Positions 1 to 12,403 of a stretch of DNA of 64,000 bases are shown piece by piece. Both the position numbers and the translations under genes were made by a program. A model generated the notes under the pieces. The model was not told the DNA's origin and ran no database searches. It saw nothing but the letters and a program-made list of their open reading frames with translations. The DNA comes from Viola odorata (Eukaryota; Streptophyta; Magnoliopsida; Malpighiales; Violaceae). The stretch lies in assembly GCA_963691705.1 (NCBI GenBank), contig OY829542.1:49269002-49333001 (forward strand). The letters run 5' to 3'. Position 1 is the stretch's first letter, and every line of letters starts with the position of its first letter.

Positions 1-404
1 AAGAGATAGGCAGGAGTGAAGAGGGTTTTCTTTCTTCCGAGGAGAAGGAGGGAGATAACAACGGCAATACCGAAATGGTTCCATGATCAGGTAAAGTTGT
101 CGTCAGAGAGGCTCTTATTTCTTATTTCTTTTCTCTTCGAACATTGACTCCATTTAGTTTGTAACAATTAATGACGTCTGTCGTGTAATAACGTCTGCAA
201 TTCTTTCTTGAATAATGAACAATGTTTAATTCGCTCTTCCGCGTTACCATGTTGTCTCCCTGTTCGGTTAACGCTGAGTCACGTCATCTCGGCTATTGCA
301 TCATCACACTTGTCTTGTTTTTTAAGACTACTTCTACTTTTCAGAGCATTTAATGCTCGGGATTCCCTCATTAATGCGAGGGAGACTTCATGATGGCCCA
401 GAAT
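1..404. other. Left edge, no gene seen
   Basis: This is Tat B sequence upstream of its antisense ORF. It resembles the block at about 23000-23100 in Tat A; both contain a CAGAGCATTTAATGC stretch. No ORF longer than about 60 codons has support here. Confidence 0.5.
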
Positions 405-578
405 ACACGTGTCCATTCATAGGGGTGCTAGGGGCTAGCGTGCCCTAGGAATTGGTGAGATCAAAGTGTCCTCTTGCTTTTCTAGAATCGTACTCATTGC
501 TTTCGTCTGTTCCTCATGACGCTCCACACGCAACGACTGTTACAACAGTCGTTTTGTTTAGCCACTAGGGTTATAAAA
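405..578 (+). promoter_or_regulatory. Promoter of antisense ORF in Tat B
   Basis: A G-box in the context ACACGTGTCC lies at 405-414 and a TATAAAA box at 572-578, about 170 bp before the ATG at 750. The same two signals precede the homologous ORF of Tat A at 23098-23107 and 23265-23272. The arrangement supports transcription antisense to gag-pol from an internal promoter. That this promoter is active is inference. Confidence 0.6.
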
Positions 579-749
579 CCTAGCACTTACTTCTTTTTCC
601 CACTTTTGTTATTTTACCCTCTCCATATCACTTCAAACCGTCTTACAATTTTTCTTTTCATCATCTGGGCACTCGAAGTCTTTCTTCCATAAAGGTATTT
701 ATTATTTTCTTCCGTCGTCTTCTTCATCTTTTTATTTTTTATTTCTGCC

Positions 750-3114
750 ATGACTAGAACTCGTAGTTCCGGCTCTAAGTCTGTCGATGAGGAAAAGATT
801 GAGAATACTGTTAGTAGTATCACCTCCATAGTCGCTCTCAACAAGCATCTAGCCGATCATCATGCTGATATCCCTGAGGGTTATACGGTTTCCGTTGCCC
901 CTGATTCACTACGCCTGAATAGCGTTCTAACCGGCAATCGTAGGGTTCTGTACGCTCAAATGTTCCGCTACGGTTTCCAGTTTTCCGTTGATCCCTTCAT
1001 AAAATAGTTACTGACTGCCCTTAATTTGAATCCGGTACAATTAACCTCAAATGCGTATTGCTGCGTTTACGCATTTCTAGAACTTTGTAAATACAAAGGG
1101 ATTAACTCTCCTTCCCTTCCGCTACTCAAATCACTCTTCAAGTTGTATAGTCGTCGGGGTGTGATAGCGATATCGCCCCGTTATGATGATGACTCGCTCA
1201 AAACCTTTACCTGGAAACTCCTCCATCTTGAGTCTTCCATTGAAGGTTGGAAAAAAGAGTTTTTTGTTATTGATCTTCCCGACCTCCCTGGTTCCTGGTA
1301 GCGGTCTAGTTTTAATTAAGACGTCAAAGATAGTGCTTAGGGTCAACGGGGAACTCTTTGTCAGCCTGAACAAGGCTGGTTAGACAAACTACTTCAGTTG
1401 GAAATCAGCGTTCATACTCTTCATCTGGCATGCGGGATGGACATTCAAACCTGCATCAGACGTGAGTGTTGTGGTGTTTTTCTTGTTATCATAGTTGGTA
1501 CTAATGCTAACGTTATCTCGTGATTCTGCAGCGACCGATCCCAACTGGAAACCCGAGAGCGTCAGGAAACGACTGAGAAGGGCTCAACGGCGAAGGGAGA
1601 AGGAAAGAGCTGCTGCCGCTGCTGAAACCGCGGTTAATCCGACCATACCGCTTGTCGCTACTGTAAACCCTGTCCAAACGTCTTCTTCGGTCGGTGAGGG
1701 AACCACCACTATTCTTCTGGGTATTCCTACCGTATCGGTTGCCGTTTATCCTATTCAGGCATCTTCTTCCAGGGTTCTGAAAAAAGGAAAGAAGAAGAAG
1801 AGAAAGAGAAGCGTTGCCGCTCTTACTCCTCCTTCAGACGCGGCAGCTTCTTAAGAAGCGCCCGTTAACGAGACTGCCTCTGTTAGTGTTTCTTTTATGA
1901 CTGCGCTATCTCTCCTGCTACTTATTAGTATTGCTTCGCGCTTTCTTTTATTCATTTATTCTTCGCATCACTTCTCTTTGCAGGATACTGCTACTGCTTC
2001 CCCTCTCGCATCGCCAACAAGCAACATGAACTTGGGTCACATACTGACCCGTCCTGAGAAAAGGGCGCGTCCTGATGAGGGGGATGGAAGTTTATCATCT
2101 GGTCATGCTAATATCGGGGAAGGGCAGACTGCCGCTTTTGATTCTTCGGTACCTTCCAGGGATCAATCTTCTGATTTTCTAGGGAGTATGGGTGTTCCCG
2201 GGTCCTCTGAGACTTCACCTAATTTCTTCGGCACGTCAGTTCCTTCTTTCTCTATCGGCTTGGGCTTTGGTGAAGATTTGCCTGGGTTCTCAAGTTATCA
2301 ATCCCACGGCTCCTTCGGACTTCATGGTGGTATCCCCTCTGATCAACCTCTGTCTCCTTCCCCTATGGTTTTTGTTCCTTCAAGCGCTCCAATGCTTCGG
2401 CACTTCGAGGGAGGGGTTGTCGGTCCCCATCTCGTAGCCAATTTGAGCTCGATGAGTGTGTCTAGGCCTGTCACTCATCATCTTGACTTGGCTAAGCTGC
2501 GCAGTTCTAGCTTTGCGGCTGTTGGAGGCGACAGTTCCGTCGAGACATCGTCTTACTTGGCTACTTACGCGTTAACGTCCTCCGAAGAGTGAGAGGCATT
2601 CCTTTCTAAGGATCAGGACGAGCAGATAAACTTGTTGCGCTCCAACTTCTTTACTGGTTTTTCAAAGTTCCACTATTGGGCGGAATATATGGCGCATAAG
2701 GTTGCTTCACTCACGACCTCCTTAGACAAGTTTTCCAAGGAACGAGAAGAAAAGGAGAAGTTACTGGCAGAACGCCAAGAATTGTCACTGTCATTTGAGG
2801 CGGCCAAGAAGGACCAAAGGGAGATGAGAGAGCAAGTGGCAAGTCTTGACACTGCTCTGACGGCGGAGAGAGCTAAGAATGTCGCACTGGAGGAGGAAAA
2901 TGCAACATTGGAGGATGAGACAGCAGATACGTGCATGTGGTACGTTGAGAACACTGCCGCTATTATGGCCAACTGCTTTAGAGAGATTCATGGAGAAGAG
3001 GTGTACCGCGGTGCCGCCCGTACTGAAGCTTTCATGAAGAGGTCCACCGATCTTACTGATGAAGGTTTCTGCCAAGCCAAGGCGAAAGGCTATAAAAGGC
3101 AGAGGAGCTCATAG
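750..3114 (+). pseudogene. Decayed antisense accessory ORF of Tat B (putative plant transposon protein)
   Basis: The gene runs opposite to gag-pol, between integrase and the missing 3' LTR. Exon 1 starts at ATG 750 and encodes a domain resembling the 'putative gypsy type transposon' family (Pfam PF04195-like, by memory), with the stretch LNSVLTGNRRVLYAQMFRYG. Intron 1 is 1462-1531 (GTGAGT...CTGCAG, 70 bp) and a probable intron 2 is about 1882-1983. The middle is Ser/Pro-rich with Lys/Arg clusters, and the C-terminus (about 2632-3000) is a coiled coil. A TAG at about 1005, frame changes after 1300, a TAA at about 1852 and a TGA at about 2590 break the frame. The paralogue at 23438-25800 has the same exon layout. 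Its role is unknown. Confidence 0.7.
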
Positions 3115-3934
3115 GACTGGCACACACTAGGCGTTGTTGCTCTCTTTCATGAATATCGGGAATCACCCCTTTTATGTTTAGCTGTCAGAGCTTCGATACT
3201 TCAAACTTTTGTGTTTTGTAACCCTTCGAGGGCGTTTTTGAACGATCATCTATCCGGCTAACTCCTTTCTTTTGTCGCTGATTTCTTTTTCCTTATTTCT
3301 TTCTCTTTGAGCTCTCTTAATACAACAGTGGCCTTATTATCGCCACGATAATGTCAACAGGTCTCGATCTTGATAACAGCTTTTAGTAGAAGTAGGTCAA
3401 CGATTGCCATTCAATCAACGAATCATCCATATTGATGTTAGATGCTTCGCCAGATCTCGCGACATGACCTCGTCATGCGCATTTTAACTATCGTTCCACG
3501 CTTTCAGAGATAGGAACTCATAGAGGAGAAGGATCATGACTGCTACTTCCAATGATACGCTGCATATAATCACGCTGTCGTAGATATTCTCAGCTAATGG
3601 CTTAGGATGACCTGTAGATAGATTCCGACGTATCCCTTTTCCCGGGAATATTTGCCAGAGAGAGACATAATACACATGTCCTTTAGATCACATTTCCCAA
3701 GCCACGATAATGAGAGTGTCAACCTCTTCATCATCTGAATAATATCTCAGTACATTCTCAATTATAAGTCATTAGTAAAGCGACATGTACTAATAGGCAA
3801 TAGTTATCCGTAAGAGCCTTTTCGCCTCCAACTCGGGTTGTTGTTGCCGATGTCGCTCATATCACTTTCTCCACCGGCTATCTTCACCAGGGATTTCCCA
3901 TATAGTTACTCGCTGGGATTTCGTGATTCTTCGC
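3115..3934. other. Tat B 3' non-coding region
   Basis: This AT/pyrimidine-rich stretch lies between the end of the antisense ORF and the tandem repeats. No coding sequence or structured RNA is recognised. It corresponds to 25801-26339 in Tat A. Confidence 0.5.
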
Positions 3935-4463
3935 GTTTCCAATTTTCCACGATCGGCCTAGAAAGTGCCTCATCTTAGTGAGCCGTTAGATCAGGACAAG
4001 CCATCACAAGGCTAGGTTTTTCACTTTCAGGCGTTGACCTCACATCCCAGAATCGTGCCCTCACTTAGTAAGCCGTCTGTATTAGCTCGGTTATCACAAG
4101 TATAGGATTTTCACTTCCAGGATGGAGTTACTGTCTCCCTGGGGCGTGCCTCATCTTGGTGAGCCGTCTCCACGAGAACGGTCAGCACAACGGTAGGACT
4201 TTTCACTCCCAGGGATGCCGGGACGTGCCTCATCTTGGTGGGCCATCAATGTTAGCCCGGTTTACCACAAGGATAAGACTTTTCACTCCCGGGGGCGTCG
4301 GGACGTGCCTCGTCTCAATGGCCCACCTATGTTAGCGTGGCTGCCATGAGGATAGGACTTTTCACTCCCAACACTAGTTTTTAGGTATGCCAGGGCGTGC
4401 CCTCACTTAGTGAGTCGTCTGATCAGGACCGACCGTCACAAGGATAAGACTTTTCACTCCTGG
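3935..4463. repeat. Degenerate tandem repeats in Tat B 3' region
   Basis: About six diverged units of roughly 78-95 bp run head to tail. Each contains a core like GTGCCTCATCTTGGTGAGCC, then a segment like ATCACAAGGATAGG, and ends with ACTTTTCACTCCC. Homologous units occur at 26340-26830 in Tat A. Tandem arrays in the region downstream of integrase are known from Tat/Ogre-type elements and can seed satellite DNA. Confidence 0.8.
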
Positions 4464-4571
4464 CACCCTTTATTATCTGCACACAATCAGCCACAGAACA
4501 CGCAAGAATATTCTCTATTCGAGCGTTAGCACAAGTCAGGGCTGAGATTAACGAAAGGTGTAGAAAATGCA

Positions 4572-5700
4572 TTATACTCTAGCATGGTATAGTTTCAAAC
4601 GAGCTACGTTCCAAGAGTTAGGTAAGGGAGTACCGTCGAGTGTTTCCAGGTGATATGCTCCCTTTCCAATAATGTGGGTAACGCGGTATGGGCCATCCCA
4701 GTTCGGGATGAGTTTCCACATACGCTGTCTAGTGGCTCGTTTGTCTCTAAGTACCAAGTCACCTACTTTCAGCAGCCGTTCTTTGACGCGCCTATTGTGA
4801 TAACGCGCCATTCTTTGCTTATAATAAAGCGTTTTCAGAAGAGCTTCCTCCTGCCGTTCTGGTAACGCATCGAGGTTAGCCCGTAGCCTCTCCTCATTCA
4901 TTTCTTCCTTGAAGTACGCCACTAACAGGCTCATAGTACCGATTTCTACCGATGTGACGACCTCAGTGCCAAAAGCCAATGCGAAAGGAGCTTCTCCCGT
5001 ACTAGTTTTAACGGTCATGTGGTACGCCCACATCACATACGGCAGCTCGTCTGTCCATTTCTTTTTAGATCCTTCCAAGTTTTTCTTTATGCCACTGAGA
5101 ATGCTTCGATTCGTCACCTCTGCTTGACCGTTGGTTTGCGGGTGAGCCACGGAAGAGAACCTTTGTTCGATCTGAAATTCCGTGCACTGATCTTTAAAGA
5201 ACTGGCTGGTGAACTGAGTCCCGTTATCACTGACTAACACACGGGGAACACCGAACCGCATGATGACTTGGTGTTTAAAGAAGCGCCAAATTTTCTCTGT
5301 CGTGATGTTGGCCACCGCTTCCACTTCTGCCCACTTTGTGAAGTAATCCACTGTCACTCACTACCACGAACTTTAGTTGGGACCTTGCCTTTGGAAACGG
5401 GCCCAGGATATCTATCCCCCATTTCGCAAAAGGACAAGGAGCCACTATCTCAGAAATCTCTGTGGCGGGTTGTCGAGGAATTTTGGAGAACTCCTGACAT
5501 TTTTGACATGTCCGTACATAATTGTGGCAATCTCTTCGAATAGTAGGCCAGTAGAATCTAGACCTGAAGACTTGCGCGGCTAAGGTGTCGCCTGATGCGT
5601 GCATACCGCATATTCCTTCATGGATTTCTCGCATATCCCTCTTGCTCTGTTATACACTTAGCGGCTGGGTGAGAAAACATCTCCGGATCAGCTCATAATA
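4572..5700 (-). pseudogene. Integrase of Tat B
   Basis: This is the integrase module that inserts element cDNA into the genome. An HHCC zinc-binding N-terminus is visible (H..H upstream, CQKCQEF at its end, about 5500-5640). The core follows with KWGIDILGPF, LVSDNGTQF and [14 protein letters not shown], giving the D, D and E catalytic residues. The C-terminal GPYRVTHI segment ends at the stop at 4572. A frameshift near 5345, beside the sequence for DYFTKWAE, separates the zinc finger and first Asp from the rest. The 5' end is degraded near 5650. Tat A has the same module at 26927-28051. Confidence 0.8.
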
Positions 5701-5797
5701 TGTACACCGTGCTGCTTGTTTCAGCACTTTCTTTTTCTCGGCGTTATCCACAGGTAATTCCTCATGTTTCAAGTATTTTATCACAGGGATTCGCTAG

Positions 5798-6622
5798 TCA
5801 TTTTTTATTTCTTCCACGCAAAAGCGATGTTTGCTCTTCCATGAAGGAGGGAACCGATATCTCTCGATAGTACACACCCTTGGGTATGGACGCATCTGGA
5901 TTTGTAGCGAGTTTGGCCAGGCCGTCTGCTTCAGCGTTATCCTCTCGGGGGATGTGCTCAAGGCTGACCCTCATGCCGCTTTTCTTTATTTCCAATAGTT
6001 CGTGTTTCACTTTAGCGAGGTACTGAACCATGATGGGCTCTCTAGCCTGAGAGTGTCCCAAGACTTGGTCTATTATCAGTTTAGAATCTCCATAAATTTT
6101 TAATTGCAAGTCTCCCATCATTCCCGTATCGTGTATGACCTTGGTGGAAAATTTTCTTCTTATCCTGAGACCGGCTAGTAATGCCTCATATTCCGCTGGG
6201 TTATTGGATAACGGCTGTAGTATTCTGATGGTGTATCATATCTGCATATCATGCGACTAGATCATGAAGATCCCGACTCCGGCTAGTTCTTGGTTCTTGG
6301 CTCCATCCATATGAACAACCCACAAGTCAGTGTAGGTTTCTGGGAATGGGAGGTCCAAGTCCTCTCTTTCCTCTTCTGGCAGGTCCGTTAACGGGTCTTC
6401 TGTGAAGGTACATTCGGCTATGAAGTCTGCTAGGACCTGAGCTTTCACGGAGGGACGGTTTTTGTACCGCAACCCATATTGCTCGAGTTCGATGACCCAA
6501 ATCAGCATCCTTCCTAAAGACTCAGGTTTTTGAAATATCCTTTTCAACGGTTGGTTAGTAAGTACGATAACGGGATGGCCTTGGAAGTATCTGTCCATTT
6601 TCCGCTTGGCTTGGACCAGTGC
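5798..6622 (-). pseudogene. RNase H end and additional RNase H of Tat B
   Basis: The part from 6622 to about 6400 is the C-terminal half of the retroviral-type RNase H, interrupted at 6622 by element C. Next, from about 6320, is a second RNase H of archaeal type, with WVVHMDGAKN, then the Glu-bearing segment near 6180 and KIYGDSKLIIDQVLGHSQAR near 6100. A dual RNase H is a hallmark of the Tat lineage. In-frame stops near 6255 and 6240 show it cannot make a full polyprotein. Confidence 0.8.
6618..6622. repeat. Target site duplication of element C, left copy
   Basis: AGTGC lies directly left of the TGATGCG terminus of the 3' LTR. The identical AGTGC at 35554-35558 lies directly right of the other LTR. 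The match pairs the two LTRs as one insertion of about 28.9 kb. Confidence 0.9.
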
Positions 6623-8199
6623 TGATGCGCCGTCGAAACACGCATCAAAAGTAATAAAATATTTCCTGATAGGCTAGATGCACAAATTAATGTATATAGC
6701 GGCAAGTCAGGGTCGAACCACAGGGAAAATGAAGGACTAAATTTAATCTTGCCCTAAATGTATGATGAGGATGAAAATGCAACAGACATAAAAGTAACAC
6801 AGGGGGGGGGGGGTTTGGTTGGTCTAGACGAATCTAGCCAACGATGGCAGTTGATGTTGAGACAGAGAATAAAAATGCAAATAACAAGTAATAATAGACA
6901 AACGAAATAATTAAATAAAAGGGAACGAAAATAAAGCAAGAGCATATCAATAAAAATGGTAAAGACTAACAAGTGTAATAAAGATAATAACAAAGTAAGT
7001 AAAGATAATAAATCAGATAAAAGGAGAAATCTTAGCAAGGGTAGACGGCGGATTGCGTCGAGGTCTAGTCGGTCATCGGTGCAAGGATAGACTGCGTTCA
7101 CACCATAGACGTGCTATAGGAACCCTGTTTTCACGTGGATTCCCTACTTCTCTTCTTAAGAGAAGTCACTCCCAAGGTACGCTTATGGGAGTGGCCGTGA
7201 CACTGTGCCCAAGGTACGCTTATGGGTTATACACACAAGCTCGTGAAGTGGAGAGAAGACACGTCTAGGGCTAGACACTGAGAAGTCTGCCCTAACCGGT
7301 TTCTTGCCCTAGCCAGATTGGACCAAACGACATGATGACTCTGGACCAGGTGCCTACTCTATTCCATGGCCTCACGTTAGTTATTACCATAGAAATGACA
7401 ATATTCATGAGAAACATGCAAATAGGTGATCAAACTACCAACAAATCTCACACGAAATGACAATAAAATGGCAAGAAAGCGGATACAACAATGAACACGT
7501 TTTAAGAACACTTTGACCTCCCAACTATCCTCTTGCAATCCTTAAAACACCCCTGCCAAGACTAAGAGATTTAACCACTCATGCTGGAAATCATGCACAA
7601 GATAGATGGAGAAAGCAACATAAACAGAGAAGAGGTGTAGACGAAAATGAAAATCTGGATTAAAAACTAATTGGAGCTTGGGGCTCCAATTTCTGGAAAA
7701 ATAAAGGAAGAACAAATCCCAATGTTAGAGAGGTGGCTACAATGATTGAAAACCCTAAAAAGATGAAAAATATGTTAAAGAGTAGCCTCCCTTTAACCTA
7801 AAGTTAAGGTTCTATATATAGCCTAACAACCCCACTAGGGGACAAAATGGTATAAGGGAATATTCTATGCTGAGCTGGATGATTTGCACATGGAATCCCG
7901 CTAGAATCTTTTTAGCATCTTCGGTCAGGCGTCATCCGGAAAGAAACATCCACGTGCTTCGTCTAGGCCTAGACATAAGTTCTCGTCTAGGTCCCGATGG
8001 TAGGTCTCGACGACAAAATGCATCTAGGGCTCGACAATGTAAGATCGGAAGAAATTCATCCAAATGGCGCGTTTTTCAGCAAGTTTCTCCCTTTAGTCCA
8101 AATCTACAAAGTGGTTGGAAAACAAGCCAAATTAGTAGTATCAAGCATGAAATTGGACTTAAAAGGAAGGAAAAACATGCATAAAAAGACACCATATCA
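6623..8199 (-). repeat. 3' LTR of Athila-like element C
   Basis: This is a 1577-bp LTR with ends TGATGCG...ATATCA on the plus strand. It matches 33983-35553 with roughly two dozen differences by eye. A TATATATA box (minus) lies at 7813-7820. A run of 12 G at 6802-6813 is only a short interrupted G run in the partner LTR. The purine-rich tract needed for plus-strand priming abuts it at 8200-8215 (minus strand, GTGTGGGAGAATT). Confidence 0.9.
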
Positions 8200-9909
8200 A
8201 ATTCTCCCACACTGCCCATTGCTCGCCCTCGAGCAATCAAAAAGAAAAACACACCCCAAGACACATACAAGCACAACCAACCATAGCACAAGAATTAACA
8301 AACCAAACAATCAGCCCTGACCATGTCAAGACATACTCCGCCTAGATAGCTCTGCATCAAATCATTAGGATAACAACCCTATTGAAGAAACTTTACCACA
8401 TCAGACTTAGCATCAGCAATCCTCACTAGGGTAAGTGTTTACACTTACACTCAACTAGGCTCGGTGTGTAATCACTCAAATATGCAAATTAACAAGACAC
8501 ACAATATAGTTTGCACATCAACCCGAGTTAAAATCCACATGCTTAGGCAATCAACAATCAGAAATGAACTTTGCACCATAAAAAAGGATTGAAAGGAAAG
8601 GTGTATAGAGAATATGAACAATATGGAGAGAAAAGGGAAAGAAAGAAAGAAAGAAAATAGGAAAAGCAAGAGGATAGATTATATACAAAGAGCAAAAAGA
8701 GGAAGGAAAAGAGGAGAATAGAACGAAAAACCCGAATGGAGATGAAGCGGTGAGGCAGTATCCGTCAAGGGCAGACAGTCGAGGGCTAGACGAAATTCTT
8801 CTTCTGGGGGGAGTTCTTCTCTTGGGAGCCATGCTGACAATACTTCATTTTTCTTGTTCGTGCCTTTGCCTTCTTTCGTTTTTCTTTCCTTTTTTTTTTG
8901 AAACCAGATAAGACTTTCTTTTCTTTGCTTTATTTCTGGTTTTGAATTTTTTTGAATTTTTTATTTTTTTTACAAAGATGAAAACGAATTCGACAAACTT
9001 CAGCTGATGAAGATTGAGTTAGCTCAAGGATTTTGCCAACTTACTTCGGCTAGGGCTTGATGACTTTGCCCTAGACCTTTTTCGGCATCTACACCTTCTT
9101 GTCGGTCTCCCCCACACTTAGACTTTGTTGATCATCTAGCCCGCCACCTCTGATAAATACCGCTCACCTGCCAAGGAAAAAGGATTAAGGAAAGTGAGAA
9201 CAAGTGGATAAAGAAGAGAGAAAAATGAGAAGGGGATGAGATGTTGGGGGCTAAACGAAAAAGGGTGTCGAGGGATAAATGAAGAAAAAAAGAGGAATGA
9301 TAGAAAGAAAAAGAAATGAAAACAAAGATGCAAATTTCATTTGTTTTTGTCTTTTTGTTGCTTTCCTAAGACTGATGGTGCCCATACCCAGGGGTCTCAT
9401 GCAAACTTAGTTGAATGTCTAGCTAAGCATTGAATCACACATGAAAAATATAACTGTTTAGGCTCAAATGCTCACAAGGTGCTATAAATGATTGCTGATG
9501 TTTAGTGCAGATGTAGGTTATAAGAGCTAGCAGACAAGGCATGCAAGATCTAGGGCAAGACCAACATGAAAGGCAGTTCATTTCATGTGCACAAGTCAGA
9601 AGTGTGTGTCCATACTCGGGGGTTTTAAAACTAGGCAGTGCTAACAAGTTAGCAAAATCCTTTAAAGTGAAAATCCGAATTTTTGCACAAAGCATGCAAT
9701 TAAATATATACAAAGCATGCAGTCAAACATATATACTAACATATCACACAAACACAAATCCTTCCCCACACTGAGGCTTCGCATTGTCCTCAATGCGAGA
9801 GAGGCGCACAACAAAAATATGAGAGTTCAGAATATAAAAAGAGTTCAGGGGGAAGGGGTAGGGGAATGTGGCAGATTGCCCTAAGGCAATGGGACATAGT
9901 CTGGGAACA
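8200..9909. other. Athila C region between env-like ORF and 3' LTR
   Basis: No gene is supported here. The strand asymmetry is strong: purine-rich at about 8570-8730 and 9170-9330, and T-rich at 8850-8990. Copies of a CCCACACT motif (minus AGTGTGGG) occur at 8206-8213, about 9111-9118 and about 9764-9771, each resembling the polypurine tract beside the LTR. Short ORFs in this stretch are low-complexity shadows. Confidence 0.55.
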
Positions 9910-11642
9910 CTACATAGGTGGGAGGTTGCGCCTAGCAACTTCTGTGGTCAAATCTTGTAGTTGCTTCAAAATGGACCGGAGAAGAGTGTTGGTTTCTTGG
10001 GTGGCAGCAAGGAGGGTAGGCTGAGCGTCTTGGGCAGAGTGAGAAGTAGGCGGCTCTTCTTGGCCGGGATGGGTCGTAGCGTCTGGGGCAGAACTGGTTT
10101 GGTCGGGATGCTTGGTTTGGGCAGCAGTCGGATACATGAAGTTTCCTTGGTGCTTAGTGCCGAATGCTTGATCTTTCACCCGTGTACAACATGCACTAAA
10201 CCGCAATATACGCTGTGAGACACACAAATGACCCTCTGATCGAGGGTCCTAGGGTCTAGCATTTTAAAATCAAGAGGTGCAGACAAATTGCTACAAGGCA
10301 AAACCAAATTAAAAAATTTGTTGTTTATAGCAATACTAGTGACCAATAACCCCATAACAAGACTACGAGATATGGCCTGAACAGACGAAATAGTAGTAGC
10401 AAACCAAAACCCAAGATTAAGCCTAATCTCATGCTTCATACACCACAAGAAAAACAGCTCTTGCATCGATAACTGGCCAGAAGAATGGGGCTTGCCCGAG
10501 TAAGTAAAGGCCAGATATCGATGCAAGATCCTCAGAGCAGGGTCAGAAATTTCATGTCCTTTGGCAGCTTTAGGGCTGAACTCGGCATTTTCATTGCCGG
10601 TCAGCTCCTGAAAGGCAACATCAGCATCAAAATCACTAGGATACATGGTATGGGCAGATTTATACAAAGAAGACTCTAGCTCATCAACACTCACAGCACC
10701 CAACACACAATTCAGCTTATCGACAGACATTTTACGCCATTTTCCCATCAGCCTAAAATGGACAATATCGGGGGCTGATAGGCACGGACCAGTCTTGCCC
10801 TTAGGCTTGAATTGGTCCGAAGCAAGCCAAAATGTGGAATAGAACTCAAGTGAGAGCTCGGAAAAAGTCGGGTGCTCCAGGAAGAACAAAGCTTCCCACC
10901 CAATACCTTTTACAAGCTCTCGAACTCGAGAGCCTATACCCATTTGGTCCAAAAACACAAGATCAAGGCGTGCGCATGGGCTAACACCTTTCGAGTAAAA
11001 AGCAACAAGTCTATCAAGAGAGGGTTTATCATCAAAAGTAAGCCAACCCTTAAGGTCGGCGAGTTCAGATGTAACCTGATCTGAAGCTGGTGTGGGTGAA
11101 GTGGCGCTAGGTTTTGTAGATCTGGTGGTGACCTTTGCTTTGCCTTTTTCCTTCTCGGTGGCCTTTCTTTTCTTACTCACCGGAGCAGATGGTTCACCGG
11201 CGTCGATGGTAGCCTCCTCAACCTTGACGGATATAGGTGGTTTAGGCTTCCCCCTGGCCAAGATTATTTCTTCCTCCCCTTCGGACGCGGCTTCCTGCTC
11301 GATGGTGGTTGCCGGCTCAATCGTCGGCGCCGACGACTTGTAGATGTTGAGGTCCGGGATCTTAGGGACCGACCGACCGGATTTAGTGATGGTGTGGGTC
11401 GTCGGATTAGACCCGGTAACTTCTAAGTCTTCATCGGTCGGAGGCTGGTGGTCGGAGGTTTCCTCATTTTCTGGCCCTAGGTCGGTGTGGCGAGAGTGGG
11501 ATTAGCCAGAATCGGCAGCTGAAGGCGATGCGGACAATGAGCTGGTGGGTGAGGGGTTTTTTCGGGCGGAAGTGGGGCGGCGACTGGTGGTCCCGATTTT
11601 GTGGGCCACCATTTTAATTCTTGTGGGTCTTTTGGGGGACAT
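9910..11642 (-). pseudogene. Env-like / ORF downstream of integrase in Athila C
   Basis: This ORF follows integrase, where Athila elements carry their so-called env-like gene. ATG is at 11642. The N-terminus is Pro/Ser/Thr-rich, followed by a basic stretch (KKRKATEKEKGKAK). The conserved region, related to the Athila ORF-1 / putative plant transposon protein family, follows from about 11060 to 10260 with LKGWLTFDDKPSLDRL, DPALRILHRYLAFTYSGK and QELFFLWCMKHEIRLNLG. A TAA at 11502-11504 interrupts the leader. A frameshift in the GTGTGT run near 10210 shifts the last 100 codons (9910-10227) out of frame. The homologue in element E is at 53289-55378. No clear signal peptide or membrane segment is seen, so envelope function is unproven. 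Confidence 0.75.
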
Positions 11643-12403
11643 GGTGAGTGTGTGGCTAGGGTTTCAAGGGAAGAAGATGGAGTGAAGGTGAAAGGGACAT
11701 GGTTGAAAGGGAAAGAGAAATAAGAAAGATAGGAAAAATGGATAAGTGAGGTTGAGGGGAACTCGGTGACACGTGGCGCTGCTGGAGTGGTCGACGGACA
11801 CATGGCGTGTGGCGGTTGGGCATGGGAGAGAGACGCGGATCGCCAAGGGAGAACCATGTGGACACGTGGCACGCGTTGATTCGGTGGAGACGTTGAGACG
11901 CGGATCGCCAAGGGAGGACGCGGTGTGGCTGAAGATGTAGGACGTGTGGCGCTCTCTGGTTTGACTACGCGGATTGCACGAGGATAACATGTTGACTGGT
12001 TGGCCGTCTCTGGATTGCGGATAAGATACTTTGGATGGGGGAGCTGCCACGTGGCGCGCGGCGGTTGGGCGCGCAGATTGTGGATAACGCGGTGCCACGT
12101 GGCGCGCGCTGATTGGCCCGAGCTGGATTGCGGATAAGGCGCTGGATGGAGAAAAAAATGGATGAGGGAGAGGAGGGAAAAAAATAAAATAAAGGGGGGA
12201 AAAATTAGAAGGAGATAAAGGAATAATACATAAGAAAATAATAATAGTAATAATAAAAATAAAAATAAAATAAAATAAAATATAGGAATAACGGAAATAA
12301 TTATCTAGAAGAGAGATACGAGGGAAAAAAATTAAATGAGGCGCGTGGAATGCCTCCTTGATTGGCCAATTTTTTTCGTCCAGGCCCGGACGATTTTAGG
12401 TGT
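11643..12403. promoter_or_regulatory. Spacer with G-box cluster upstream of Athila C env-like ORF
   Basis: This lies between integrase and the env-like ORF. CACGTGGC occurs at 11770-11777, 11863-11870, 12048-12055 and 12096-12103, with near matches at 11799-11806 (CACATGGC) and about 11942-11950 (ACGTGTGGC). Between them a degenerate repeat with GCGGAT and GGATAA elements recurs. CACGTG is the G-box, and CACGTGGC is the ABRE-type version. A promoter for the downstream ORF is inferred. The part at 12180-12330 is AT-rich simple sequence. Confidence 0.5.

Larger units (their letters stand above)
1..6622 (-). mobile_element. Tat-lineage Gypsy element B, 3' part
   Basis: This is the downstream part of a Tat/Retand-like LTR retrotransposon read on the minus strand. 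In element order it holds the end of RNase H, the additional RNase H, integrase, a tandem-repeat tract and an antisense accessory ORF. The element continues at 35554-40033, because the Athila-like element C (6623-35553) interrupts its RNase H and the 5-bp duplication AGTGC lies at 6618-6622 and 35554-35558. Removing C and one AGTGC copy restores the RNase H reading frame. The 3' LTR is not in the window. The Tat lineage is inferred from the second, archaeal-type RNase H and the antisense ORF downstream of integrase, both known from Tat-group elements. Confidence 0.85.

Noticed and set aside
3955..4463. Regular repeats that might be a CRISPR array
   Set aside because: The units are diverged along their whole length, no identical repeats separate unique spacers, and the context is a plant retroelement.
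6754..7101. 115-codon ORF inside the Athila LTR, repeated at 34103-34456
   Set aside because: Both copies lie in LTR sequence, are Leu-rich low-complexity and differ after indels in the G run; LTR non-coding DNA is the better reading.
8472..9333. Hydrophobic minus-strand ORFs in Athila C resembling membrane proteins
   Set aside because: They come from purine/pyrimidine-skewed simple sequence, lack conserved motifs and have no counterpart in element E.
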